Part shown: piece by piece, positions 24,567-32,600 of the stretch
Position numbering within the stretch: position 1 is the stretch's first letter
How the letters are laid out: every line of letters begins with the position of its first letter
From: Halopseudomonas sabulinigri
Lineage (GTDB): Bacteria > Pseudomonadota > Gammaproteobacteria > Pseudomonadales > Pseudomonadaceae
Assembly: GCF_900105255.1 (NCBI RefSeq)
Contig: NZ_LT629763.1
Coordinates: 3,730,001-3,794,000, forward strand
Direction: 5' to 3'
Length of the DNA stretch: 64,000 nt
Translations under genes and position numbers: made by a program
Notes under the pieces: generated by a model
What the model was told of the DNA's origin: nothing
Seen by the model: only the letters and a program-made list of their open reading frames with translations
Database searches by the model: none

Positions 24567-25616
24567 CTATAGACCGGCAAAAAAGGCCGCAACCCGTTTC
24601 GGGTCGAGCTGCTCAAGGTGTGGCGGGTCCCACTTTGGTTGTTTGTCCTTGTCGACCAGCAGCGCGCGCACGCCCTCCATGATGTTGCCTTTCTCAAACC
24701 ACTGACGGCCCAGGTGCAGCTCCATGGCAAAGCAGTCGGCCAGCGTCAGTGACCGGCCGCGCACCAGCATGGCCTGGGTCACGGCCATGGCCAGTGGTGA
24801 GCGTGTGTCGATGATCTCGAGGGTGCGCTGAGCCCATTCGCTGAACTCGGGGCGCTGCTCGCTGGCCAGTGAGGCGCGAATGGCGGCGATGTCGGGTTGG
24901 GCGAAGTGCAGGTCAATGGCCGGCTGTAGCGTCTGCAAATCGGCTTCAGGCAGCGCGCAGTCCGCCAGGACGGCTATCTGCTCGCGCAGGCTGCCTTCCG
25001 CCGGGTTGAGGCTGTCGAGCAGCGCTTCCAGCTCACTCAGACGGTAACTGCTGATGCACAGGTCGCCAAGACCAGCGTACAGCGCGTCGCTGCTGCCGAC
25101 GTGGTTGCCGGTGATACCCAAGTACAAGCCAATCTGGCCCGGCAGGCGGGACAGGAAGTAGCTGCCACCGACATCCGGGAAGTAGCCGATTCCGGTTTCC
25201 GGCATGCCGAGGCGTGAGCGCTCGGTCAGCAGGCGGATGCTGGCGCCCTGCGCCAGCCCCATGCCCCCGCCGAGGACGATGCCATCCATCAGCGCGAGGA
25301 TGGGTTTCTGGTAGGCGTGGATATAGGCATCCAGTTCATATTCTTCGCGGAAGAAGGTTTCCGGTTCGTGGCTACGCCCGGCCAGATAACTGTCGTACAT
25401 GTGGCGGATGTCACCGCCGGCACAGAAGGCGCGCTCGCCAGCACCGCGCAATACCACCGCCAGTACGGTCGGATCTTGCGCCCATTGCTCCAGCTGGGTG
25501 CGTAACAGTTGCACCATTTCCAGTGTTAACGCGTTGAGGCCGGCGGGGCGGTTGAGGGTGAGGTGGCCAATATGGCCACGTAGCTCGGCCAAAACAGGGC
25601 AGGGAGTAGTGCTCAT
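24567..25616 (-). CDS. 3-hydroxyisobutyryl-CoA hydrolase (crotonase superfamily)
   Basis: The 349-residue protein is most like the HIBCH branch of the enoyl-CoA hydratase superfamily, which hydrolyses 3-hydroxyisobutyryl-CoA in valine breakdown. Visible signatures are LTLNRPAGLNALTLEMV, the oxyanion-hole segment RAFCAGGDIRHMYD, MDGIVLGGGMGLAQGA, and MPETGIGYFPDVGGSYFLSRLPG. The longer C-terminal half distinguishes HIBCH from ordinary enoyl-CoA hydratases. It stands alone, convergent with dnaE2 (25-nt gap). No other valine-catabolic gene is near, so the exact acyl-CoA substrate is inferred. Confidence 0.87.
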   Translation of the reverse strand: MSTTPCPVLAELRGHIGHLTLNRPAGLNALTLEMVQLLRTQLEQWAQDPTVLAVVLRGAGERAFCAGGDIRHMYDSYLAGRSHEPETFFREEYELDAYIHAYQKPILALMDGIVLGGGMGLAQGASIRLLTERSRLGMPETGIGYFPDVGGSYFLSRLPGQIGLYLGITGNHVGSSDALYAGLGDLCISSYRLSELEALLDSLNPAEGSLREQIAVLADCALPEADLQTLQPAIDLHFAQPDIAAIRASLASEQRPEFSEWAQRTLEIIDTRSPLAMAVTQAMLVRGRSLTLADCFAMELHLGRQWFEKGNIMEGVRALLVDKDKQPKWDPPHLEQLDPKRVAAFFAGL

Positions 25617-25862
25617 GAATCAACTCCAGCAACGGCAGTCAGGCTGCGGATGATTTTGCCAAGACAGGTACGGGCACCGATGCAGCTTGGCGGTAGGGCT
25701 TGAGTATAAGGGAGTGGGTTGCGAGCCTGCACCCCGGAGCGAGCCACAGAGACAGGTTGTCGGGATCAGCAGTTGCGGTTAATGGGGCTAGGGCAGATGT
25801 GCTGCTATGCTGGGTAGCGAGACGGGCATCGACATGGGGGCAGCATGGGTAGAGTTCAGGCG
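25617..25862. other. Gene-free stretch upstream of the minus-strand HIBYL-CoA hydrolase gene
   Basis: About 250 bases between the start of the hydrolase gene and the terminator of the tRNA. I see no convincing ORF, RNA structure or clear promoter hexamers. It should hold the promoter of the hydrolase gene. Confidence 0.5.
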
Positions 25863-25898
25863 AAAAAAAACCGCTGAATGAGGTTAATCATTCAACGG
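25863..25898 (-). terminator. Rho-independent terminator of the initiator tRNA gene
   Basis: On the minus strand an inverted repeat CCGTTGAATGA / TCATTCAGCGG (one mismatch, 6-nt loop) is followed by eight T residues. It starts 10 nt after the tRNA 3' CCA and therefore ends a short monocistronic tRNA transcript. Confidence 0.88.
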
Positions 25899-25907
25899 AT
25901 TTGAACC

Positions 25908-25984
<77 letters not shown>

Positions 25985-25996
25985 TCAGAGGTGGCC

Positions 25997-26024
25997 ATTC
26001 TACTCACAGAAAGTTTTCTGTCAA
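25997..26024 (-). promoter_or_regulatory. Sigma-70 promoter of the tRNA-fMet gene
   Basis: On the minus strand TTGACA (26019-26024) is followed after 16 nt by TAGAAT (25997-26002), 12 nt before the mature tRNA 5' end. The -35 is perfect and the -10 differs at one base, as expected for a strong stable-RNA promoter. Confidence 0.85.
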
Positions 26025-26231
26025 GCGATTGAAGAGAAAAGATTTTTTATTGGCGGGCAGGCTTGGTTCTACAGATCAGGCGGTAGGGGAAAGGATCGGG
26101 TTTATTTGACGTCATAATGACATCACTGAATATTTGACTTACTCTGCTCTTAAGGCAAAATCGCTGTCTTGTAGTTGAGACGCAGAACAATAAAACGGCC
26201 CAAGCCGGACAGAGAAACAGGTAACAGCTAC

Positions 26232-27413
26232 GTGGAAAATACGCACGCAACCTATGACGTGTCGCCTTGGCGCGGAGAGTTCTCCGATCCCGCAATAGAA
26301 CGTGCCTATCGCAAACACAGCGAGGTCACTGTTGCTCGTCACCTGCGTCGCGGGCTGATGGTCTGGCTGGTATTGCTGTTGCTGTTCGGGATGCTGGATT
26401 ACCCGGTTCTGGGCAACAGCGCCGATTTTGCGCTTGTCGCGGGTTTACGCCTGGCGACGGCGGCCCTGCTGTTGACCCTGTTCTTTTACAGCAAGCGCAA
26501 GCCTTCCCTGGCGACTGACGGTTATGCCGTCACCGCTATTGAGGCGTTCGGCTTTGTGCTGTTCTTTTTTCTCTACTTCATTCGTCACGATATTGTCAGT
26601 TGGATAATCGGCGTAGTCGCGATGCTGATCATCAGCCTGTACGTCTTTATTCCGAACCGTGTGTACCTCTCGACCCTGGCAGCCGCATTCGGGATTGGTG
26701 GGATGATGTTTGCGGTTTGGCTGCGCGGCTTTGGCGCCCCGGTATTGGTTGGTCTGCTGTTTATGCTGTCGTTACCTATGGTGGTGGGTTTTTTTACCGC
26801 GTTGCGACTGCAAACCGTGCAACGCCAGGAGTACGCATTGTTTCAGCAGGTCAGTTCGATCAACCGCGACCTGCAGAACGAAATCAAGCAGCGGCAGGCC
26901 CTGGAAGAAGAGCTCAAGCGGCAGGCCACAACCGACCCCTTGACCGGCCTGTTCAACCGCCGCCAATACGAAATGCTGTTCAACCGTGAGCGTGAGCGTT
27001 GTAGTCGGCAACACAAGTTTATTAGCCTGTGCGTTGCGGATCTGGATCATTTCAAACGAATCAACGACACCTACGGGCATGACATCGGCGATCTGGCGCT
27101 GCGCCATGCTGCCGATCTGTTCAGCAACCTGTTACGCCAGTCGGATGTGGTGGGGCGATTTGGGGGCGAGGAGTTCGTCCTGATCCTGCCCGATACCGAC
27201 CTTGAACAGGCGGTAGCGGTTATCAGTCGTTTACGGCAGGAACTGGAGTCCACCCCGCTGGCTTCCCCGGCCGGGGCAATCAGATTGACCGCGACCTTCG
27301 GTGTGACCCAGGTCTTTACCGGAGATGACAGCATCGAGACCGTTATCAAGCGCGCTGACCAAGGGTTGTACGAAGGTAAAGGCGCCGGTCGCAATCGGGT
27401 AATGACCGCCTGA
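26232..27413 (+). CDS. Membrane-bound diguanylate cyclase (GGDEF)
   Basis: This is a predicted synthase of c-di-GMP. From GTG 26232 the protein has 393 residues. An N-terminal cytoplasmic stretch is followed by about six hydrophobic helices (residues 45-205), a short coiled coil (INRDLQNEIKQRQALEEELKRQ), and a GGDEF domain beginning TTDPLTGLFNRRQYE. The active site is intact (GRFGGEEF). An inhibitory RxxD site (RQSD) lies exactly five residues upstream, so product feedback is expected. A TTG 57 bases upstream would extend the frame; GTG was preferred because AACAGG lies at ribosome-binding distance. The membrane part is a MASE-like sensor of unknown signal. dinB follows by 46 nt on the same strand. 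Confidence 0.9.
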   Translation: MENTHATYDVSPWRGEFSDPAIERAYRKHSEVTVARHLRRGLMVWLVLLLLFGMLDYPVLGNSADFALVAGLRLATAALLLTLFFYSKRKPSLATDGYAVTAIEAFGFVLFFFLYFIRHDIVSWIIGVVAMLIISLYVFIPNRVYLSTLAAAFGIGGMMFAVWLRGFGAPVLVGLLFMLSLPMVVGFFTALRLQTVQRQEYALFQQVSSINRDLQNEIKQRQALEEELKRQATTDPLTGLFNRRQYEMLFNRERERCSRQHKFISLCVADLDHFKRINDTYGHDIGDLALRHAADLFSNLLRQSDVVGRFGGEEFVLILPDTDLEQAVAVISRLRQELESTPLASPAGAIRLTATFGVTQVFTGDDSIETVIKRADQGLYEGKGAGRNRVMTA

Positions 27414-27459
27414 TCGGTTACACTGACCGTCTCCCTGTTGCGGTCTGGTGCGGTCTGCT

Positions 27460-28512
27460 GTGCGCAAGATTATCCATGTCGATTGTGATTGCTTTTACGC
27501 CGCAATAGAAATGCGCGACGATCCGCGCCTGCGCGGTCGTCCGCTGGCGGTGGGTGGCGACCCGGGCAAGCGCGGGGTGATCTCTACCTGTAATTATGAG
27601 GCCCGCGCCTACGGCGTACACTCGGCGATGGCCTCTGCCTACGCCAAGCGCCTGTGCCCGGACCTGTTGATCGTGCCGGGGCGTATGTCGGTCTACCGTG
27701 AGGTATCAGCCGCCATCCAGGCGATCTTCGCCGACTACACCGACCTGATTCAGCCGCTGTCGCTGGACGAGGCCTATCTTGATGTTACTGCTGCAGAGGC
27801 CTGTCGCGGCAGCGCCACGCTGATTGCCAAGGAAATTCGCCAGCGCGTGCAGGCCACCCAGGGCATTACCGTGTCTGCCGGGGTGGCGCCCAACAAATTT
27901 CTCGCCAAGATCGCCAGCGACTGGAACAAGCCCGATGGTCTGAAAGTGATTTTGCCGCACGAAGTAGAATCCTTTGTGCACGATCTGCCGGTCACCAAAC
28001 TGCACGGTGTGGGCAAGGTCACGGCAGAGCGGCTCAAGCGCGTGGGCGTTGATGTGTGCAGCGAGCTACTGCCGTGGCGCAAGCAGGATCTGGCGCGTGA
28101 GTTCGGCAGCTTTGGCGAGCGTTTGTGGCAGCTGGCCCGTGGTATTGATGATCGGCCGGTCGTCGTGGAAAGCAAGCGCCAGTCGGTCAGCGTGGAGCAT
28201 ACCTACGAGCACGATCTGCCGGATCTGGCCGCCTGCCTGGCGGCATTACCGCCGCTGCTCGACAAGTTGGCCGAGCGTCTGGGCCGGCTGGACAGTGTCT
28301 ATCGAGTCAGCAAGCCGTTCATCAAACTCAAGTTCCACGACTTTACCCAGACCACCCTGGAGCAGGCCGGTGCACCGGTGACGCCGGAAGGTTATGCCGA
28401 ACTGTGCACTCAGGCTTACGCCCGGGGCGGACGGGCGGTGCGGCTGATCGGCGTGGGAGTGCGCCTGGATAATGCCCACTCGCCCATGGGCGAGCAGCTG
28501 GCGTTGTTCTAG
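27460..28512 (+). CDS. dinB: DNA polymerase IV (DinB)
   Basis: DinB is a Y-family translesion polymerase that bypasses N2-dG adducts. The 350-residue protein starts at GTG 27460 (VRKIIHVDCDCFYAAIEMRDDPRLRGRPLAVGG); GTG 27448 is possible but adds four residues lacking in relatives. Catalytic acids are visible in HVDCDCF and PLSLDEAYLDV. The steric gate lies in the DCFYA segment, an HhH region is at KLHGVGKVTAERLKRVGV, and the protein ends in EQLALF, a beta-clamp-binding type tail. I see no LexA box upstream. Its stop overlaps that of the convergent minus-strand gene by 4 nt. Confidence 0.95.
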   Translation: MRKIIHVDCDCFYAAIEMRDDPRLRGRPLAVGGDPGKRGVISTCNYEARAYGVHSAMASAYAKRLCPDLLIVPGRMSVYREVSAAIQAIFADYTDLIQPLSLDEAYLDVTAAEACRGSATLIAKEIRQRVQATQGITVSAGVAPNKFLAKIASDWNKPDGLKVILPHEVESFVHDLPVTKLHGVGKVTAERLKRVGVDVCSELLPWRKQDLAREFGSFGERLWQLARGIDDRPVVVESKRQSVSVEHTYEHDLPDLAACLAALPPLLDKLAERLGRLDSVYRVSKPFIKLKFHDFTQTTLEQAGAPVTPEGYAELCTQAYARGGRAVRLIGVGVRLDNAHSPMGEQLALF

Positions 28513-28952
28513 CCGTGCGCTTGCTGGCGGGCGCAGGCCGGGCAGAGGTGGTTCTCACCCACGGGCTGCCAGCCCAGTTCGGCAATGCGCGCTACGGCTT
28601 TCTGTGTGCGCGCCGGCAGGTCATCTCGCTCGGCCGCCAGAAACTCGAAGGCCTGTTCGCGCGCGCACTGATCACAGGTAATTGACCAGCCGAGTACGGA
28701 CTGGCCGCGCAGATCAGGGCCTTTGGCAGTGGCAGTCCATTGGCCGGCCGGGTTGATCAGGTAACGAACCTTCTCCACGGTCAGGCGCAATGGCAGATCC
28801 CGACTACCCTTGACGGTACAGATCAGGCGGTCGCCGGGCTGCACGCCGCCGCCCTGACCGGTTACCTGAAACAGGCCGGCGCCCAGCGTGCGGCACTCGA
28901 TCAGGGTGTGAGACGGGTTGAAAGCAGTGCGTCTGAAGTCGTGTTCGGCCAT
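28509..28952 (-). CDS. Conserved hypothetical protein with C-terminal zinc-ribbon-like cysteines
   Basis: I do not recognise a named family. The 147-residue protein has an N-terminal beta-rich part (about residues 5-95, with VQPGDRLICTVKGSRDLPLRLTVEKVRYLINPAGQW) that looks like a small barrel. The C-terminal half has two CxxC pairs (ITCDQCA and HLCPACA) separated by about 40 residues, which suggests a structural zinc site. The start at MAEHDFRRTAFNPSH was chosen because upstream in-frame sequence is antisense to the plus-strand dehydrogenase. It converges with dinB with overlapping stops. Nucleic-acid or nucleotide binding is only a guess. Confidence 0.7.
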   Translation of the reverse strand: MAEHDFRRTAFNPSHTLIECRTLGAGLFQVTGQGGGVQPGDRLICTVKGSRDLPLRLTVEKVRYLINPAGQWTATAKGPDLRGQSVLGWSITCDQCAREQAFEFLAAERDDLPARTQKAVARIAELGWQPVGENHLCPACARQQAHG

Positions 28953-29100
28953 GGCTGGGGTCCGCGTTGGTAAAGGCGCGCATGATAACACCTGTGTGGG
29001 GCGGCATATCACCCGGATCACTGATGGTCGGCCTTCACCCCTCGGGTGTCTATGATGCCCAGGTTGAATTGTCATCCATAACGACACAAGAGGATATTCC

Positions 29101-29883
29101 ATGAGCGTCAAGCAACTGTTCGACATGACCGGCAAGGTTGCCCTGATCACGGGTGGTACCAAAGGCCTGGGCCTGCAGATGGCGGAAGCCTTCGGTGAGC
29201 AGGGCGCCAAGGTGTTCATCAGCGCGCGTAATGCGGCAGAGATCGAGGCCGTTGTCGCCGAGCTGAAGTCCCAAGGTATCGAGGCCGCCGGTGTGGCCTG
29301 CGATCTCGGCAAACTGGATACCAATCCGGTCAAGACGCTGGTGGACGCTGCCGAAGCGGCTTTCGGTACCGTCGACGTACTGGTGAACAACGCCGGTACT
29401 ACTTGGGGTCAGCCCGCCGAAGAGCACAGCTATGAAGGCTGGCAGAAAGTGATGACCTTGAACGTTGATGTCTGCTTCCTGGTGGCGCAGGAAGTGGCCC
29501 GCCGTTTCATGATTCCGCGCCAGTCCGGCAAGATCATCAACATCGCCTCGATTGCCGGCTTCAAGGGTAACCGCGCCAATTCCGGTATCCACACCGTGGC
29601 TTACAACACCTCCAAGGCCGCCGCCATCAACCTGACACGCGCGCTGGCTGGCGAGTGGGGCCCGTATAACATCAACGTCAATGCCATCTGCCCCGGCTAC
29701 TTCCCGACCAAGCTGGCCAAAGGTCTGGAGAAGGTCACCGAGCTGATCAAGCAGGGCACGCCGCTGGGTCGCATTGGCGGTGAAGAGGACATCAAGGGCG
29801 CAGCCGTGTTCCTCGCCAGCGAGGCGTCACGCCACGTTAGTGGTCAGGCATTGGCGGTCGATGGTGGTAACTCGGTAGTCTGA
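29101..29883 (+). CDS. Short-chain dehydrogenase/reductase (RhlG/gluconate-dehydrogenase-like)
   Basis: A classical 260-residue NAD(P)-dependent SDR. It has the cofactor motif TGGTKGLGLQMAEAFG, NNAG (VLVNNAGTTWG), the catalytic Ser in NIASIAG, and YNTSKAA for the Tyr/Lys pair. The family C-terminal VSGQALAVDGGNSVV is present. The TTWG after NNAG resembles RhlG-type beta-ketoacyl reductases, but the substrate cannot be assigned from sequence. An AAGAGGA ribosome-binding site precedes the ATG. It is a single-gene unit between minus-strand genes. Confidence 0.85.
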   Translation: MSVKQLFDMTGKVALITGGTKGLGLQMAEAFGEQGAKVFISARNAAEIEAVVAELKSQGIEAAGVACDLGKLDTNPVKTLVDAAEAAFGTVDVLVNNAGTTWGQPAEEHSYEGWQKVMTLNVDVCFLVAQEVARRFMIPRQSGKIINIASIAGFKGNRANSGIHTVAYNTSKAAAINLTRALAGEWGPYNINVNAICPGYFPTKLAKGLEKVTELIKQGTPLGRIGGEEDIKGAAVFLASEASRHVSGQALAVDGGNSVV

Positions 29884-29917
29884 AGCAGGCCGGGCGGCGC
29901 AATGCCGCCCGTGTCAT

Positions 29918-30358
29918 TCAGTGTAGGCCGTCAGCCAGTTGGCGTGCGGCCTGTTGTACCTGCTGCTGATGGTCACGCTCGATGGTGTCCATCAGGCGCA
30001 GGTGCAGTTTCCGCTCTGCTGCGCTCAGCTGCTTCCAGGCCTCATGGGTGGGGATGTGGGCAGTCTGATCGTACACCTCGGTAAAGACCTCCAGCGTCAG
30101 ACCTTCCCGACGTGGGCCGGCATAATTATCCAGCAATACCTTGAGGCGAATCGAGCCTTCGATCATCGGCACTTGGCCGTTGACCAGGCTTTGCGCGATG
30201 AACTGGATGTCGCCAGCCAGCCGAGCGTTACGCTGATCCTGCTGGGCCTGTTGGTCGGCACGCTGCCGCCATACGCGGCGCCAGAGGTACCAGGCATAAC
30301 CGGCCAGGGCGGCGATGATGAGCAGGCCGCCAAGCAGCAGCCAGTGATATAGGTGCAT
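29918..30358 (-). CDS. DUF2489 family membrane-anchored protein
   Basis: The 146-residue protein has one N-terminal transmembrane helix (LLLGGLLIIAALAGYAWYLW, residues 7-26), then a basic and Gln-rich stretch and a helical cytoplasmic domain (IQFIAQSLVNGQVPMIEGSIRLKVLLDNY). This fits the DUF2489 family, which has no established function. It lies 5 nt downstream of the LEA-type lipoprotein gene and is probably co-transcribed with it. Confidence 0.8.
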   Translation of the reverse strand: MHLYHWLLLGGLLIIAALAGYAWYLWRRVWRQRADQQAQQDQRNARLAGDIQFIAQSLVNGQVPMIEGSIRLKVLLDNYAGPRREGLTLEVFTEVYDQTAHIPTHEAWKQLSAAERKLHLRLMDTIERDHQQQVQQAARQLADGLH

Positions 30359-30363
30359 AGGTG

Positions 30364-30834
30364 TCAGAAACTCAGTTGCGAGGGATCCAGCGTCCCTTCT
30401 TCTTTCAGATTGATGTTGGGCGCAAGGAACAGCCCGGTGCTGATATGGCCTTCAATGCGGTAGCTAACGGACTGCTGCTTTTCTACCAGCTTGACCAGGT
30501 CGGCAAGATGCCGCCAGAGGTTTGAGCGTACTTCCAGTTCAAATGTTTCCGAGCCATAGGCCGGTACGTCAAAGACATTGTTGCTGACGCCTGTGGCCAA
30601 GCGCATGTCGTTCAGATAAACCTTGTACTGCATGCCGCGAATCGGCAGCGACTTGCTATTGGGGTTATCGACCCGTAGCTGCAGTCGGAAAGACTGCTCC
30701 CACAGATTGGATTTGAGCATTTCTACGTTGGCCAGACTCACATCCGGTTTGCTGTAAGACGGCATGAATATGGCGCAACCGTGCAGCAGCAGGCAGGACA
30801 TCAGCACCAGCGATCCCAGCACACGCGACTTCAT
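30364..30834 (-). CDS. LEA type 2 (WHy-domain) lipoprotein
   Basis: The 156-residue protein has a lipoprotein signal with lipobox LLLHGC (Cys about residue 20), so it is probably acylated and periplasm-facing. The mature part is a single LEA2/WHy beta-sandwich: KPDVSLANVEMLKSNLWEQSFRLQLRVDNPNSKSLPIRGMQYKVYLND. Bacterial members are linked to desiccation or stress tolerance, but function here is inference. It is the first gene of a likely two-gene minus-strand operon with the DUF2489 gene. Confidence 0.85.
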   Translation of the reverse strand: MKSRVLGSLVLMSCLLLHGCAIFMPSYSKPDVSLANVEMLKSNLWEQSFRLQLRVDNPNSKSLPIRGMQYKVYLNDMRLATGVSNNVFDVPAYGSETFELEVRSNLWRHLADLVKLVEKQQSVSYRIEGHISTGLFLAPNINLKEEGTLDPSQLSF

Positions 30835-30937
30835 TGTCTCCCCCCTCGCGATCGATACAGGCTGACTTATATGTGGAGTTGTCGATCAGCTTGCCTCGGA
30901 CCATACTAACCCTAATTGACGTACAGGGAGTGACAAG

Positions 30938-31483
30938 ATGGCCCGTTTCGAGATTGTTTTTCAAGGACAAGTGCAACCCGGTACGCCGGAAGACCAAGCG
31001 CGAGCGCGTATCGGTCAACTGTTTCAGGTGGCGGGCGAGCAGCTGGATATGCTGTTCTCCGGCCGCCGGATTGTGATCAAGCAGGGCCTGGATGAAGCGG
31101 CGGCCGCCAAGTACCGCACAGCCATTGAGCGTGCCGGGGCGTTGTGCAGTATCGAATTGATGGAGCCCGCCGAGGCAGTGCCTGCCAGCGCGTTGGCGCC
31201 CGCAGCAGAACCCGCGCCGACGCCGATTACCTCGGGCAAGGCGGCGGGCAAACTGGTGCCGCGTGACGAATACATGGCGGCATTCGCCGATGTGGAAGCG
31301 CCAGATTTCGATATTGCCCCGCTGGGCGCGGACCTGCAGGACGACTACGAAGCGCCTGCGCCGCTACCGATTGACCTCAGTGCCCTCAGCCTGGCTCCGG
31401 TGGGCAGTGACATGGGTGAGCTGAAGCGCGATCTGCCAGAGGTAGTACCCAATACCGATCATCTGAAATTGCAGGACGACTGA
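30938..31483 (+). CDS. Conserved hypothetical protein, acidic low-complexity C-terminus
   Basis: Unnamed 181-residue protein. Residues 1-75 form a compact alpha/beta module (FEIVFQGQVQPGTPEDQARARIGQLFQVAGEQLDMLFSG, KYRTAIERAGALCSIE) of a type I have seen at the N-termini of gammaproteobacterial proteins of unknown function. The rest is Ala/Pro-rich and acidic (DVEAPDFDIAPLGADLQDDYEAPAPLPIDL), probably disordered. No signal peptide or membrane helix is visible, so it is predicted to be cytosolic. AGGGAGTGACAAG before the ATG gives a good ribosome-binding site. Confidence 0.8.
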   Translation: MARFEIVFQGQVQPGTPEDQARARIGQLFQVAGEQLDMLFSGRRIVIKQGLDEAAAAKYRTAIERAGALCSIELMEPAEAVPASALAPAAEPAPTPITSGKAAGKLVPRDEYMAAFADVEAPDFDIAPLGADLQDDYEAPAPLPIDLSALSLAPVGSDMGELKRDLPEVVPNTDHLKLQDD

Positions 31484-31495
31484 CGGCGCAACCGC

Positions 31496-31975
31496 CTAGA
31501 GCGCGCAGCACTGCTTGAACTTGCGCCCCGAGCCGCAGGGGCAGGGTTCATTGCGACCCGCCTTGATCACATGGTTGGGGTCGATGAAGTACCAGCGCTC
31601 ACCCAGCCGCTTGAAGTCCGAGCATTCACGATGGCTTTGCTGGCTGCCGTCCGGGTCGGCCCAGCGCGCGACAAAGGCGACCTGGGCGCGGTCGCTGCCG
31701 GGGCCATCGGCTACCTGCTCAACGCTCAAACCCTGCCACTGACTCTGCGCGCTCCACAGGCGCATCTGTTCGACCTCCAGCAGCCCCTGCTGGGCGGGCA
31801 GGGTGGTCGCTACCAGGTAGTCAATCAAGCCCAGGGTGTACGCACTGTAGCGTGAGCGCATCAGGCGTTCGGCGCTTTGCGCCGCCGTGCCATGGTGCAA
31901 TGGCTGGCAGCATTCGGCGTAGGTCTGAGCGCGGCCGCAGGGGCAGGCGTCCTGGCTGCTGATCATCTTGTGCAT
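31496..31975 (-). CDS. YchJ family protein with two SEC-C zinc motifs
   Basis: The 159-residue protein has a SEC-C motif at each end (CPCGRAQTYAECCQPLHHG at the N-terminus and EPCPCGSGRKFKQCCAL at the C-terminus) flanking an NTF2-like YchJ domain (SRYSAYTLGLIDYLVATTLP, RWYFIDPNHVIKAG). The start at MHKMISSQDACPCG fits the family; a longer frame would run back into the upstream gene. It begins 2 nt after the stop of that gene, so the two are co-transcribed. The biological role is unknown. Confidence 0.9.
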   Translation of the reverse strand: MHKMISSQDACPCGRAQTYAECCQPLHHGTAAQSAERLMRSRYSAYTLGLIDYLVATTLPAQQGLLEVEQMRLWSAQSQWQGLSVEQVADGPGSDRAQVAFVARWADPDGSQQSHRECSDFKRLGERWYFIDPNHVIKAGRNEPCPCGSGRKFKQCCAL

Positions 31976-31977
31976 GC

Positions 31978-32469
31978 TTACCACCAGTACTTGTCGAACA
32001 TCTCGGGATTCGCCCAGTATTTGGAGTTGAGCCAATCCGGTACCTGTTTGTAATCGGCCAAGTCATAAGTGTAGAGCGACAGGGTGCGTTGGTCGTCAGC
32101 GCCGGTGAAATTGGCGCGGCGTTGCAGGGCCAGGGCAAAAAAGTCGTTCTCCTGCCAGTCGGCGGCCTGCAGCAGATCAACCAGTACCGCCAACCGGCTG
32201 GCCGACAGGTTGCGCAGGCCAGCGAGCAGTTCAACACCGGTACGCTGTGGCACATGCTCCAGTTGGTCGGCGATGATCGCCAGATCATAGCGCTGGTTGG
32301 CAACTCCTGCGGGCAAGGGCGCCTGGTCGCTGGTCACCAGTTGGGTAGCCGGGTGAGTAGCGCAGTAGGCCTCGACCGCAGGTACCCGTGATTGGCTGAC
32401 GCAAAGCAGGCGAGCGGGCTGATAATGCTCAAGAATGCTCAGCAGGGTGGCGTTGGGGGTAGCCGTCAT
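31978..32469 (-). CDS. DUF6231-type conserved hypothetical protein
   Basis: The 163-residue protein (start ATG 32469, preceded by GAGGAGC) has a Rossmann-like pattern: LLCVSQSRVPAVEAYC, a dipeptide-rich middle, YDLAIIADQLEHVPQRTGVELLAGLRNLSASRLAVLVDLL, and a C-terminal WLNSKYWANPEMFDKYWW. This resembles a degenerate SAM-methyltransferase fold without a clear SAM motif. I believe it corresponds to DUF6231, but this is from memory. It heads a two-gene operon with the YchJ gene. Confidence 0.78.
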   Translation of the reverse strand: MTATPNATLLSILEHYQPARLLCVSQSRVPAVEAYCATHPATQLVTSDQAPLPAGVANQRYDLAIIADQLEHVPQRTGVELLAGLRNLSASRLAVLVDLLQAADWQENDFFALALQRRANFTGADDQRTLSLYTYDLADYKQVPDWLNSKYWANPEMFDKYWW

Positions 32470-32600
32470 GGCGCTCCTCGGGTGGGTAGGCGAAAGAAAC
32501 GGCAACAGACCCTAGAGCGAGTTGCCGGTGGATGCAAGCCTGATGGCAGTCGGTTGCCAGACGGTTCAATGTTATCATTGCCGGCTAGCCCGGAGCCCGC

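Noticed and set aside
27414..27459. LexA box before dinB, and before dinG (32506-32600)
   Set aside because: I looked for CTGT-N8-ACAG on both strands of these gaps and found none; SOS control cannot be claimed from the gene names.
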